A stretch of DNA of 64,000 bases, taken from Rhizobium mayense. Lineage in GTDB: Bacteria; Pseudomonadota; Alphaproteobacteria; Rhizobiales; Rhizobiaceae. Below are positions 16,135 through 25,627 of this stretch, one piece after another. The notes beneath the pieces are model-generated. The model made no database searches and was not told where the DNA came from. It saw only the letters and a list, made by a program, of their open reading frames with translations. The position numbers and the translations under genes are program-made. The DNA is taken from the NCBI RefSeq assembly GCF_030272705.1, contig NZ_JARFYM010000012.1, positions 92,427 to 156,426 on the forward strand. Reading direction: 5' to 3'. Within the stretch, counting starts at the first letter, position 1; every line of letters starts with the position of its first letter.

Positions 16135-17745
16135 TCAAAGCTGGTCGTAATTGAACCAGTCGAAATCGGCAGTCTTTGCCCGACCCGACGTATCGAAAGC
16201 GAACATGCCGACGAAGGCGCCTGTAAAGGAGCCGTGTTCGCCACGGCCGCCTTCGTCGGAGATGACACCGGCGTCGAGAACCGGGCCGATCGCTTGCCAC
16301 GCTCCCATGCCTTCGGCCTGCCAGAAGAACTGCAAGTCGTTTTCACGAACCTCCATGGCAAGCTGGATGCGCCCATCCGGAACCGAGACGCCACCTTGGA
16401 TCGGGAAACTCAACCGGCCATTCGGATAGTCGCCGGCGCAAGTCATGATGGTCACGCAGCGTCCGAGTTTCTCATGCAGAGTAACCGCGATCGCATGCAG
16501 TTTGAAGCGATTGTAATAATGCGTCAATCCGGCAACCTGCTGATAGGTATCGGGCTGAAACTCGACAACCGTCTCGGCCCGGAAGCTGTGATGCTCCTGC
16601 CGACGGGCGACGAGCGCCTGCTCGAACCAGGAGCCGATGCTTTCCCGCGCAAACAGACGAAGATGGCCGGGCCGCTCCGTCAGGCTGCAGATGCGTTCCG
16701 GCTGTGGCGTTCGCAACCACTGAAAATCCATGGGCAGCTTGCCGCCGTCGAAATTATAGCCGCTGCGACGTGGCTTCTCGATCGGCTGAGCTTGCTGCAG
16801 ACCTTGCACTTCGACATCGGGAACCACCGTGCCGTTTTCGAGATAGAGCCAACCGTCCTCCTTCCAGACGCATTTCTGCAGGCTGGTTTCGCGGCCGAGC
16901 GTGCAGCGGCGATGCGGTGGCAACGGCCGGCCGGAGAGATGCGTGTGGTAAAACTGTCCGTCGGCCGTTTCGACATATTGGCCGTGCCCGGCGCGCTGCA
17001 GCACCGCTTCCGGATGGTCCTTCGAGGTGATGAGATGTTTGTTCGGGTGCAACTCGTAAGGTCCATCGATGTTGCGCGAGCGCGCCATAGTGACGGCATG
17101 GTCGTATCCGGTGCCGCCCTCCGCGGTGGTCAGATAATAGTAGCCGTTGCGCTTGAAGAGATGCGGGCCTTCGACCAAGCCCAGTTCGGTACCGGGGAAA
17201 ATGTTCTTGATCGGGCCCTTCAATGACTTGGTGGCCGGGTCCCATTCCTGCAGCAAAATGCCGTCGAAGGCTGGCGACTTCGGTGAGCCCCCGTAGCTTT
17301 CGGTTCGATGGTTCCATTGCATGTTGACGAACCATTTGCGGCCGTCGTCATCATGGAAGAGCGAGGGATCGAAGCCCGAAGAGTTGACGTAGGAGCGCTC
17401 GGACCATTCGCCTTCGATCGTCGGCGAGGTCACGATGTAATTATGTGCATCCTTGAAATTGCCGTCGTAGCGCTTGACGTCGGTGTAGACCAGCCAGAAC
17501 AGGCCATCGGCATAGGAGAGGCACGGCGCCCAGATGCCGCAGCTGTCCGGCTCGCCGCGCATATCGAGTTGGGAGGCCCGCTCCAGCGGGCGGCGAACCA
17601 GGGTCCAGTTCACCAGATCGCGCGAGTGATGGATTTGCACGCCTGGATACCACTCGAAGGTCGAGGTGGCGATGTAATAATCCTCGCCGACGCGGCAGAT
17701 AGACGGATCGGGGTTGAAGCCCGGCAAAATCGGGTTGCGGATCAT
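16135..17745 (-). CDS. Glycoside hydrolase family 43 beta-xylosidase
   Basis: The 536-residue enzyme starts at ATG 17743-17745 with GGAGGAG upstream; the open frame before it is unconserved. The opening NPILPGFNPDPSICR carries the GH43 general-base Asp (D13), and VEGPHLFKRNGYYYL carries the likely acid Glu (E192), in a five-bladed propeller. The last ~200 residues look like the beta-sandwich C-terminal domain of GH43 xylosidases. There is no signal peptide, so it would act in the cytoplasm on imported xylo- or arabino-oligosaccharides. It is the most distal gene of the sugar module and has its own terminator. Confidence 0.93.
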   Translation of the reverse strand: MIRNPILPGFNPDPSICRVGEDYYIATSTFEWYPGVQIHHSRDLVNWTLVRRPLERASQLDMRGEPDSCGIWAPCLSYADGLFWLVYTDVKRYDGNFKDAHNYIVTSPTIEGEWSERSYVNSSGFDPSLFHDDDGRKWFVNMQWNHRTESYGGSPKSPAFDGILLQEWDPATKSLKGPIKNIFPGTELGLVEGPHLFKRNGYYYLTTAEGGTGYDHAVTMARSRNIDGPYELHPNKHLITSKDHPEAVLQRAGHGQYVETADGQFYHTHLSGRPLPPHRRCTLGRETSLQKCVWKEDGWLYLENGTVVPDVEVQGLQQAQPIEKPRRSGYNFDGGKLPMDFQWLRTPQPERICSLTERPGHLRLFARESIGSWFEQALVARRQEHHSFRAETVVEFQPDTYQQVAGLTHYYNRFKLHAIAVTLHEKLGRCVTIMTCAGDYPNGRLSFPIQGGVSVPDGRIQLAMEVRENDLQFFWQAEGMGAWQAIGPVLDAGVISDEGGRGEHGSFTGAFVGMFAFDTSGRAKTADFDWFNYDQL

Positions 17746-17839
17746 GGGACCATCTCCTCCAGAGAATACCAATATGCACCGTTCGGACGGCAATAGATAC
17801 GGTGCCGACAATGCCTGCCGGTCACGACGAGGGCAAAGC

Positions 17840-17871
17840 AAAACGCCCGGAACCAGGCTCCGGGCGTTTTT
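17840..17871 (-). terminator. Intrinsic terminator between aldo/keto reductase and GH43 genes
   Basis: AAAACGCCCGG pairs with CCGGGCGTTTT around a nine-base loop. T-rich flanks exist on both strands. It lies directly after the aldo/keto reductase stop at 17878, so transcription of the upstream genes probably ends here and GH43 has its own promoter. Confidence 0.75.
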
Positions 17872-17877
17872 GAATGA

Positions 17878-18909
17878 CTATTCGAGCTCGGCCGACTTGG
17901 CCCAGAGATTGATATCGGCCTCGCGGGCGTAGACATCGATCTCCTTGAGCTCTTCGGCGCTGAATTCGAGATTGTCGAGCGCTTTGACGCAGTCGACGAT
18001 CTGCGACGAACGGCTGGCCCCAATCAGCGCCGAGGTGATGCGGCCGCCGCGGAGCACCCAGGCGATGGCCATCTGCGCCAGCGTCTGACCCCGTTTTTCC
18101 GCAATCTCGTTCAGCTTGCGGATGTTGTCGATGATCGACGGTCGGATGAAATCCCGCTTCAGGAAGTGGTTCTGGGCGGCGCGGCTGTCCTCGGGAATGC
18201 CGCTCAGATATTTGGTCGTCAGCATGCCCTGGGCGAGTGGCGAGAAGACGATCGAGCCAATGCCAAGGTCCTCCAGCGTATCGACCAGGCCGTCATCCTC
18301 GACCCAGCGGTTGAGCATGGAGTAGCTGGGCTGGTGAATGAGGCAGGGCGTGCCGAGATCCTTGAGGATTGCGGCAGCCTCGCGCGTGCGCTGCGAGTTA
18401 TAGGAAGAGATGCCGACATAAAGCGCCCTGCCCGAACGAACGATATGGTCGAGCGCACCGCAGGTCTCTTCCAGCGGCGTGTCCGGATCGAAGCGATGCG
18501 AATAGAAGATATCGACATAGTCGAGACCCATGCGCTTCAGGCTCTGATCGCAGGACGCGATCAGATATTTGCGGCTGCCCCATTCGCCATAGGGACCCGG
18601 CCACATATCATAGCCGGCCTTGGAAGAGATGATCAGTTCGTCGCGCAGGCCGGCGAAATCGTTGCGCAGAATTTCGCCGAAGGCGGTTTCGGCGCTACCG
18701 GGAGGCGGACCGTAATTGTTGGCGAGGTCGAAGTGGGTAATGCCGAGATCGAAAGCGGTACGGCACATGTCGACCTTGCGATCATGCGGCGTGTCACCAC
18801 CGAAATTGTGCCAAAGCCCCAGCGAAACCGCCGGCAGCTTCAGACCGGAACGCCCGGTTCTGTTGTACTTCATGTTCGCATAGCGATCGGATGCCGGTTG
18901 CCAAGCCAT
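17878..18909 (-). CDS. Aldo/keto reductase, YghZ/MgrA type
   Basis: The 343-residue protein starts at ATG 18907-18909 behind GAGGAACTGG. It has the aldo/keto reductase barrel: YNRTGRSGLKLPAVSLGLW, the catalytic DLANNYGPPPGSAE segment with Asp and Tyr, Lys in ISSKAGYDMW and His in FYSHRFDPDTPLEE. MSI-like residues typical of YghZ (KYLIASCDQSLKRM, LTTKYLSGIP) follow. YghZ enzymes reduce methylglyoxal and L-glyceraldehyde with NADPH; here a role in sugar or sugar-aldehyde metabolism is likely given the module. Confidence 0.9.
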   Translation of the reverse strand: MAWQPASDRYANMKYNRTGRSGLKLPAVSLGLWHNFGGDTPHDRKVDMCRTAFDLGITHFDLANNYGPPPGSAETAFGEILRNDFAGLRDELIISSKAGYDMWPGPYGEWGSRKYLIASCDQSLKRMGLDYVDIFYSHRFDPDTPLEETCGALDHIVRSGRALYVGISSYNSQRTREAAAILKDLGTPCLIHQPSYSMLNRWVEDDGLVDTLEDLGIGSIVFSPLAQGMLTTKYLSGIPEDSRAAQNHFLKRDFIRPSIIDNIRKLNEIAEKRGQTLAQMAIAWVLRGGRITSALIGASRSSQIVDCVKALDNLEFSAEELKEIDVYAREADINLWAKSAELE

Positions 18910-19002
18910 AGTTCCAGTTCCTCTGAGACAAAAAACGCGCGGGCTGCAGCGCCGTGCGTTCGATTGAACGCACAAAGGTCGCTACAGTCTTTTTCAATCC
19001 AA

Positions 19003-19048
19003 AGCATCTTATCCGCTTTCAGGTGGTTCCATCTGAAAGCGGGATGCT
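19003..19048. repeat. Intergenic palindromic repeat
   Basis: Nested inverted arms AGCATC / (G)ATGCT and CCGCTTTCAG / CTGAAAGCGG enclose a ten-base centre. It lies between two same-strand genes. I recall closely similar palindromes as dispersed repeats in rhizobial intergenic DNA; copy number cannot be tested here. Confidence 0.6.
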
Positions 19049-19083
19049 CTGGTCGCCCGCGCGCAAACTAGCTTTTTGTACGC

Positions 19084-20217
19084 TTACTTCAAGAGCGCTT
19101 GAGCCTCTTCGATGCCGAGCGCAGCCGGCTGCGTGCAGGTCGTGGTCAGATCGACAAAGCGGTTCTCCACGCCCGATTTCAGGATCGAAGTCATGACGTC
19201 GACGCCATGCAGCGTGCGGTCAAGCGAGCAGCGGGCATCACGGCCATCAATCAGCGATGCCGCCATGTCGGCGAGACCAGCCGTGCGGTAATTGGCGCGC
19301 GGGCCATTCGGGCTGTCTTGATTGGAGATGCCGAAAGGATGCGCCCACTCGTCGAGCGCCTTGATGTCTTTGTTGCGGCCGCTGGACTCAACCGTGCCGC
19401 CAAAGAAGTTCGGATCCGGCACGTAGATCGAACCTTCGGTGCCATAGAGCTCCATGTTGGCGTGGCGATGCGACCAGACATCCCAGCTTGCCGTCAACGT
19501 CACCGTTGCGCCGCTGACGAATTCCAGCAGCGCTTGGATCGTCGTCGGTGTTTTCACCGGGATGACCTCGCCGCTGCGCGGCTGGCTGGTGATGGTGCGG
19601 GTTTCCGACGCCATCGAAGTCATGGCGCCGACACGCTTGACCGGGCCGATCAGGTTGATGAGGTTCGCGATATAATAAGGTCCGAGATCGAGGATTGGAC
19701 CGCCACCCGGCAGGAAGAAGAAATCCGGATTCGGATGCCACATTTCCATGCCCGGGCTCATGACGTAGCAGGCACCCGACGTGATGCGGCCGATGCCGCC
19801 GTCGTCGACGAATTTACGGGCAAGCTGATGGGCGCCGCCGAGGAAGGTATCGGGGGCGCAACCGACGGCAAGCCCCTTTTCCTTGGCGATGCGGCGCAGC
19901 TCTTCACCCTGCTCCAGCGACAACACCAGAGGCTTTTCGGAATAGACGTGCTTTCCAGCCTCCAGGATGCGCTTGGACACTGGGAAATGCGCATCCGGGA
20001 TCGTCAAGTTGACGATGACATCGAGCTCGTCATTGGCGAGCAATTCGTCGATCGTCTGGGCCTTGACCTGATACTCCTCGGCGCGCAGGCGCGCCGCGTC
20101 CATGTTGATATCGGCACAGGCCAGCACTTTCAGGCCCTTGAAGAGCGGAGAAAGCTTGAAGTAGGTGGTTGAGATATTGCCGCATCCAATGATGCCGACG
20201 CCAAGTTCCTTAGCCAT
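19084..20217 (-). CDS. Gfo/Idh/MocA-family NAD(P)-dependent oxidoreductase
   Basis: A 377-residue cytoplasmic protein. The N-terminal Rossmann motif GIIGCGNISTTYFK is at residues 8-21, followed by the family lysine context SEKPLVLSLEQGEELRR. The C-terminal half contains the substrate-domain strands GGGPILDLGPYYIANL with the conserved Asp and Tyr. Members oxidise or reduce sugars, inositols or their derivatives. It lies 10 bases downstream of a sugar isomerase gene, so the pair likely handles one sugar. GAGG precedes the ATG. Confidence 0.92.
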   Translation of the reverse strand: MAKELGVGIIGCGNISTTYFKLSPLFKGLKVLACADINMDAARLRAEEYQVKAQTIDELLANDELDVIVNLTIPDAHFPVSKRILEAGKHVYSEKPLVLSLEQGEELRRIAKEKGLAVGCAPDTFLGGAHQLARKFVDDGGIGRITSGACYVMSPGMEMWHPNPDFFFLPGGGPILDLGPYYIANLINLIGPVKRVGAMTSMASETRTITSQPRSGEVIPVKTPTTIQALLEFVSGATVTLTASWDVWSHRHANMELYGTEGSIYVPDPNFFGGTVESSGRNKDIKALDEWAHPFGISNQDSPNGPRANYRTAGLADMAASLIDGRDARCSLDRTLHGVDVMTSILKSGVENRFVDLTTTCTQPAALGIEEAQALLK

Positions 20218-20227
20218 GTGGACTGCC

Positions 20228-20989
20228 TCAGTAGGTCTTGAAGGATGCGATGGAACGAGTGATCAGGCGATCGATGTCGCTCGGATTGTCATGCTCGAGC
20301 ACATAGTGCTTGGCCTTGGTGCCGGCGAGCGTCTTCATCAACTTCGGCCACGGAACGGTGCCGTGACCGAGGTCGGCCCAGCCGTCTTCGTTCTTGTTCT
20401 CGCCTGCCGGTGCGATGTCCTTGACGTGGACGGCCGAGATGCGCGGGCCGAGCTTCTCGATCCAGGCGAAGGGATCGGCGCCACCGCGGATGACCCAGGC
20501 GATATCAGCTTCCCAGGAAATATCCGGAGCCCCTTCGAAGATCTGCTCGATCGGCAGTGAGCCATCGGCCTGCTTCACGAATTCGAAGTCGTGGTTATGC
20601 CAGCCGAACTCGAAGCCGGCATCCTTGTACGGTTTTGCCATCTCGTGCAGGCGCTTGCCAAAAGCGAGCCAGCCGGCGGCATCCGTCGGACGCTGATCGG
20701 CGGCAAGATGCGGCGCATAGATCGAATCCATGCCGAGGACTTTTCCGATCGTCAGCGACTTCTCGACCTGACCGTCAAGGAAATCTGGGCTGAAATGGCC
20801 GCTCGCCATCGTCAGGCCGTTCTTGTCCAGTTCAGCGCGCAGGTTCTTCAGGCCAGCTTCGTCTAGATCGGCATAGATGCCGCCAAAACCTTCGACTTCC
20901 GAATAGCCGGCCTTGCCGAGTTTCACGAAGATATCCGAATAAGGCTGAAAATTGCGGGCGCTATAAAGCTGGAATCCCAGTTTCGTCAT
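20228..20989 (-). CDS. Sugar phosphate isomerase/epimerase (AP-endonuclease-2-like TIM barrel)
   Basis: A 253-residue protein starting at ATG 20987-20989 with GGAGGAAAT upstream. The sequence LGFQLYSARNF at the start, FGWHNHDFEF near the middle and DIAWVIRGGADPFAWI later are hallmarks of the xylose-isomerase-like TIM-barrel family, with metal-binding His and Glu/Asp residues. VHVKDIAPAG and VLEHDNPSD give the last conserved strands. The exact substrate is unknown. It is tightly coupled to the Gfo/Idh/MocA gene. Confidence 0.9.
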   Translation of the reverse strand: MTKLGFQLYSARNFQPYSDIFVKLGKAGYSEVEGFGGIYADLDEAGLKNLRAELDKNGLTMASGHFSPDFLDGQVEKSLTIGKVLGMDSIYAPHLAADQRPTDAAGWLAFGKRLHEMAKPYKDAGFEFGWHNHDFEFVKQADGSLPIEQIFEGAPDISWEADIAWVIRGGADPFAWIEKLGPRISAVHVKDIAPAGENKNEDGWADLGHGTVPWPKLMKTLAGTKAKHYVLEHDNPSDIDRLITRSIASFKTY

Positions 20990-21071
20990 CGATATTTCCT
21001 CCAATGGCCTCGCGGCCTCCTGTCATGGGCCTGCGGCCCGTCAATCGCCACCGAAAGGCGGCCGGATACCC

Positions 21072-23534
21072 TCAGTCCACCGATTGGCTGGACTGCAAGT
21101 CGTAGAAACGGAAGTCCGGGACGCTCCCGGCAATCGGTTTGGCCGGTGTAAAGACGATACGGCGGCTTTCGCCGGCGGCGAGGTCGAAGGCGTTGTCGGA
21201 ATAACGCCCTTCCGTCTCGCTCTCGATCATCACGAACAGCGCCAATCCCTTTGCGGTGACGGTGAGTTCCACCGTGCCGTTCTCCTCGATCTCCTCCCGC
21301 TGCACCGTAAGGCCTGCGGGCTGAAGCTCCAAGGCCTTATATGTGCCGTGGACATAGTGCCCCTCGCCGCCCATTCCGTTCGATGCGGTGAAATGCCACG
21401 CCAACAGACAATCGGCCGGCACTTGAGAGGCGTCGATCGACAGCGCAGTGACGGCTGAATCCGGCGTGCAGACCGCATGGGCCGCCGTCAGCGGCACACG
21501 CTCGCCGTCGAGCTTCAGCAGCGATACGGCAACATCGACGGTGACGTCCGCATTGGTGTCGTTGACCAGCGAGAAGCGGATGGTCTTGTTGTCCTCGGAG
21601 GGGATGGCCGCGACCGAAACCGGCTGGAAGAAGCGGCGCACCAGATAGTGCATCGCCTTCCAGCGCCCGCCGTAATCGAGGCTCGACCAGGATGCCACCG
21701 GCCAGGTATCGTTGAGTTGCCAATAGATGGTGCCCATGCAATGCGGCTTGAGCGACCGCCAATATTCGACGGCAGTCTTGATGGCGAGCCCCTGCTGCAC
21801 CTGGCTCAGATAGACGAAATTCGGGAAATCCTTGGGGAAGCGGAAATAACGGAACATCGTGCCGGCGATGCGCTCGTTGCCGCCGGCGTTCTTCTGATGT
21901 AGTTCCATGACCGGCGACGCGATATTCATGTCCTTGGCATCGGCATAGGTCTTGATGACTGGAAGCGACGTATAGGACTGGAAGCCGAACTCCGAGCAGA
22001 AGCGCGGACGCACGGAACGATAATTGTCGAAGGACTTGTTCTCGTGCCAAACCGACCAGTAGTGCATGTCGCCGGAGCCATCGGCATGCCAGGCATCGCC
22101 GAAATTGAGATAGCCCGACGCCGGGCTCGACGGCCACCAGATTGCATCAGGTGCCGCCTTCTTCATCGCCTGCTCGATCGTCCGGTTGAGGCGATCGTAC
22201 GAAACGAGATAGCGATCGCGGTCATTGCGGGATTCTTCGAACCAGGTGAGAGCCCCCACCAGTTCGTTGTCTCCGCACCAGAGCACGATCGCGGGATGCG
22301 TCGCCAGCCGCCGAACCTGATAGCCGACTTCGGCCTCGACATTCTCGAGAAAATCACCGGTTGAGGGATAGAGGTTGCAGGCGAACATGAAGTCCTGCCA
22401 GATCATCAGGCCCAGGCGGTCGCAGATGTCGTAGAACCAGTCCTGTTCGTAAAAGCCGCCGCCCCAGATGCGGATGATGTTCATGTTCGCCGCGGCGGCT
22501 GATTGCAGCAGATCCTCGGTCAAGGCAGGGCTTGAACGTGAAAACAGCGCATCCGCCGGGATCCAGTTGGCACCGCGGGCGAATATCTCGCGTCCGTTGA
22601 CCTTGACTGCAAAACGGCCGCCCGCTTCGTCCTCGTCGGTTATCAGTTCGACGGTGCGCAGTCCGATCTGCCGTGTCACTGTCTCGGAATTAGTCTCGAC
22701 GGAGAGCCCATAAAGCGCTTGCTCGCCACTGCCGGCCGGCCACCAGAGCTTCGGCTTGTCGACATGGAAAACATGCGTCACTGACGTCTCGCCGGCGTTG
22801 ACGCCGACATCGAGCCGCAGGCGCTCGTCGTCGAGTTGGAAATAGACCTGAGCGACACCGACGCCCTTCGCATGTAGTGCGACAGTCACCTGGAGATCGA
22901 CGGAGCCGTCGGCGTTGTGAAGCTGGCGAGTGACCACATTCTCGATGCGGGCGGTTTCGAGTTTCTTCAGCGCAATCGTGCCGTAGAGCCCGAGTGGCGC
23001 GACGGCGATGTTCCAGTCCCAGCCGAAATGGCACTGCGGCTTGCGCAGCATGTTGCCGTTCGGGATCGGCGAATTGGCGGTGCTGTAGGGAATATAGAAT
23101 GGCTGCTTTGCCTGAAGTTCGGCGCCCGCCCTGATGCTGGAATGCAGTACGATGCGGATGGTATTCTCGCCGGCCTTCAAAGCCTTGGTGACATCCGGCC
23201 GATAGCGCTGAAAACAATTGTTGCCTTCGAGCACGAGCGTGTCGTTGACATAGACGCTCGCCACCGTGTCGAGGTAGTCGATATCGAGATACCAGTCGCC
23301 GCTTGCATCATCGAGATTGAAGCTGCGCTCGATTTGCCAATCCTGCTTTGCGACCCACTGGACGATCTCTTCGTTTCGGCCGAAATAGGGATCCGCAATG
23401 ACGTTTCCTGCATGAAGCGCGGTGTGGACATCGCCCGGCACGGGCATGGAAAGAGAATGATCGCTGTCCGGCGAAGTAAGCCGCCACTGACCAGCCAGAT
23501 CGACTGAAATATTGCCATTGAATGAAGACGACAT
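21072..23534 (-). CDS. Glycoside hydrolase family 2 beta-mannosidase
   Basis: The 820-residue enzyme starts at ATG 23532-23534 after GGGAGG. The N-terminal jelly-roll shows DLAGQWRLTSPD and the domain typical of mannosidases (NCFQRYRPDVT, CHFGWDWN). The catalytic acid is in VLWCGDNELVGAL (about E423) and the nucleophile in FCSEFGFQSY (about E515), both GH2 mannosidase hallmarks. No signal peptide is seen, so it would hydrolyse imported beta-mannosides in the cytoplasm. It lies between the ABC transporter and the isomerase genes, presumably in one operon with the former. Confidence 0.93.
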   Translation of the reverse strand: MSSSFNGNISVDLAGQWRLTSPDSDHSLSMPVPGDVHTALHAGNVIADPYFGRNEEIVQWVAKQDWQIERSFNLDDASGDWYLDIDYLDTVASVYVNDTLVLEGNNCFQRYRPDVTKALKAGENTIRIVLHSSIRAGAELQAKQPFYIPYSTANSPIPNGNMLRKPQCHFGWDWNIAVAPLGLYGTIALKKLETARIENVVTRQLHNADGSVDLQVTVALHAKGVGVAQVYFQLDDERLRLDVGVNAGETSVTHVFHVDKPKLWWPAGSGEQALYGLSVETNSETVTRQIGLRTVELITDEDEAGGRFAVKVNGREIFARGANWIPADALFSRSSPALTEDLLQSAAAANMNIIRIWGGGFYEQDWFYDICDRLGLMIWQDFMFACNLYPSTGDFLENVEAEVGYQVRRLATHPAIVLWCGDNELVGALTWFEESRNDRDRYLVSYDRLNRTIEQAMKKAAPDAIWWPSSPASGYLNFGDAWHADGSGDMHYWSVWHENKSFDNYRSVRPRFCSEFGFQSYTSLPVIKTYADAKDMNIASPVMELHQKNAGGNERIAGTMFRYFRFPKDFPNFVYLSQVQQGLAIKTAVEYWRSLKPHCMGTIYWQLNDTWPVASWSSLDYGGRWKAMHYLVRRFFQPVSVAAIPSEDNKTIRFSLVNDTNADVTVDVAVSLLKLDGERVPLTAAHAVCTPDSAVTALSIDASQVPADCLLAWHFTASNGMGGEGHYVHGTYKALELQPAGLTVQREEIEENGTVELTVTAKGLALFVMIESETEGRYSDNAFDLAAGESRRIVFTPAKPIAGSVPDFRFYDLQSSQSVD

Positions 23535-23590
23535 CGGACCTCCCGCACCGCTGCAAAATGGAGGCGACAGAGTCACCTCCATTCATATGA

Positions 23591-24682
23591 TCATATTCTG
23601 AGTTCTGTTTGCGCGTCAAAGAGCGAAGCGAGCGACATATCGAATCCGAGCTTCACGGGCGTACCCGCGCTGAAACGCCGCGCCCCATTGATGCGCACCG
23701 ACATGATGTGACCGGCATGCTTGAGCCAAAGCAGGTTGTCGGCGCCCATCGGCTCTTCGATATCCACCGTCGCATTGTGCACTTCCGTCCCGGGACCTAG
23801 ATCCTCGTTCACCTTGATGTGCTCGGGCCGGACTCCGAGAATGACCTTGCGGCCTGGTTCCAGCCGCGCGCCGGCATTATAGCCATCGAGCGAGAAAATC
23901 ACATCGTTGGCGGCGAACGCTACTTTGCCCTCGCGGTTCACCAGCTCGCCATGCAGGAAATTCATCGACGGCGAGCCGATGAAGCCGGCAACGAAGAGAT
24001 TGCGCGGCGCATTGTAGATCGTCGTCGGATCGTCGAGCTGCTGGATGATGCCGTTCTTCATGATGGCGATGCGGTCGGCGAGCGTCAGTGCCTCGATCTG
24101 ATCGTGGGTCACGTAGATCATTGTGTTCTTCAGCGACTGGTGCAGCCGCTTGATTTCGACGCGCAGTTCCGACCGCAGCTTGGCATCGAGATTCGACAGC
24201 GGCTCGTCGAACAGGAATACGTCGACGTCACGCACCAGCGCACGGCCGATCGCCACGCGCTGGCGCTGGCCCCCGGAAAGCTCGGCCGGCTTACGCTTCA
24301 GCAACGGCTGGATCTGCAGGATCTCGGCCGCCCGCGCAATGCGCTTGTCGATCTCCGCCTGCGGCAGCTTGGCGACGCGTAGCCCGAAGGACAAGTTCTT
24401 TTCGACCGTCATTTGCGGATAGAGCGCATAGGACTGGAACACCATGCCGATGCCGCGGTCCTTGGGCTCTTCCCAAGTAACATTCTTGCCCTTGATGAAG
24501 ATCTTCCCTTCGGTGATGTCGAGCAGGCCGGCGATGCAATTGAGCAATGTCGACTTGCCGCAGCCGGAAGAGCCGAGCAGCACGAGGAATTCGCCGTCGT
24601 TGATTTCAAGGTTCAGGTTCTTCAGAACGGTGACCGAGCCGAAATCGAGCGACAGGTCTTTGATGGAAACGCTGCTGGTCAT
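23591..24682 (-). CDS. Carbohydrate ABC transporter ATP-binding protein (UgpC/MalK type)
   Basis: A 363-residue ATPase. Walker A GSSGCGKST is at residues 37-45, the ABC signature LSGGQRQRVAIGRAL near residue 135, Walker B VFLFDEPLSNLDAKLR after it and the H-loop in YVTHDQIEA. The long C-terminal TOBE/OB region (LGVRPEHIKVNED) marks the MalK/UgpC group, which powers CUT1 sugar importers. Three bases separate it from the permease gene upstream, so it is certainly in that operon. Confidence 0.96.
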   Translation of the reverse strand: MTSSVSIKDLSLDFGSVTVLKNLNLEINDGEFLVLLGSSGCGKSTLLNCIAGLLDITEGKIFIKGKNVTWEEPKDRGIGMVFQSYALYPQMTVEKNLSFGLRVAKLPQAEIDKRIARAAEILQIQPLLKRKPAELSGGQRQRVAIGRALVRDVDVFLFDEPLSNLDAKLRSELRVEIKRLHQSLKNTMIYVTHDQIEALTLADRIAIMKNGIIQQLDDPTTIYNAPRNLFVAGFIGSPSMNFLHGELVNREGKVAFAANDVIFSLDGYNAGARLEPGRKVILGVRPEHIKVNEDLGPGTEVHNATVDIEEPMGADNLLWLKHAGHIMSVRINGARRFSAGTPVKLGFDMSLASLFDAQTELRI

Positions 24683-24685
24683 GAA

Positions 24686-25627
24686 TCACCCCTTCACTGC
24701 GCCGGCGGCGATGCCGCGAACGAAAAGCCGGCCGGAGACGAAATAGACAACCAATGGCACAAGACCCGTGAGGATCGTTGCCGCCATGTTGACGTTGTAT
24801 TCCTTCACGCCCTGGACAGAATTGACGATATTGTTGAGTTGCACAGTCATCGGGTAATACTCCGGCCTGGTGAAGACTACGCCGAACAGGAAGTCGTTCC
24901 AGATACCCGTAATCTGCAGGATCATCGCGACGACGAAGATCGGCAGCGACATGGGCAGCATGATGCGCAGGAAGATCTGCCAGAAACCCGCGCCGTCGAT
25001 GCGCGCAGCCTTGAAAAGCTCTACGGGCAGCGATGCGAAATAATTGCGGAACAGCAAGGTCAGGATCGGCATACCGAAGATGCAATGCACCAGGATAAGT
25101 CCGGTGAGCGTGCCGTAAATGCCGATGTCGCGCAGGACGATAACGATCGGATAGATCATCACCTGATAGGGGATGAACGCGCCGATGATGAGGATCGCGA
25201 AGAAGAAATCCGCACCCTTGAACCGCCAGTTGGCAAGCGCATAGCCGTTGACCGAAGCGACTGCGATCGAGAAGATCGTGGACGGCACGGTGATGCGGAC
25301 GGAATTCCAGAACCCGCGGGAAAGACCGTCGCAATTGAGACCGGTGCAAGCCGATGCCCAGGCCTTCGCCCATGGTTCGAATGTGATCTCCAGCGGCGGC
25401 GAGAAGATGTTGCCGAGCCGGATTTCGGGCATTCCCTTCAGGGAGGTGACGATCATCACATAGAGCGGCAACAGATAGTAGGCCGCGGCAACGAAGAGCG
25501 TGCCGTAGAGCATGATGTTACGGCCGGAAATAACGCGGCGCGGCTTGGCACCCTGCGGCTCCGACAGCTTCTTGCCAATCGAGGGGGCACCGCCGTTCGC
25601 ATTCTTGAGCGTAAGATTGTCAGGCAC
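24686..25627 (-). CDS. Carbohydrate ABC transporter permease, MalG type
   Basis: The 313-residue inner-membrane protein has six predicted hydrophobic segments (first around YGTLFVAAAYYLLPLYVMIV). The EAA loop that docks the ATPase is ELFKAARIDGAGFWQIFLRIMLPM-like in form, with the conserved A-x3-G-A spacing. I favour a GTG start at 25625-25627, spaced from GGAGGG, and overlapping the previous gene by eight bases. It pairs with the MalF-type permease to form the channel. Confidence 0.94.
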   Translation of the reverse strand: MPDNLTLKNANGGAPSIGKKLSEPQGAKPRRVISGRNIMLYGTLFVAAAYYLLPLYVMIVTSLKGMPEIRLGNIFSPPLEITFEPWAKAWASACTGLNCDGLSRGFWNSVRITVPSTIFSIAVASVNGYALANWRFKGADFFFAILIIGAFIPYQVMIYPIVIVLRDIGIYGTLTGLILVHCIFGMPILTLLFRNYFASLPVELFKAARIDGAGFWQIFLRIMLPMSLPIFVVAMILQITGIWNDFLFGVVFTRPEYYPMTVQLNNIVNSVQGVKEYNVNMAATILTGLVPLVVYFVSGRLFVRGIAAGAVKG

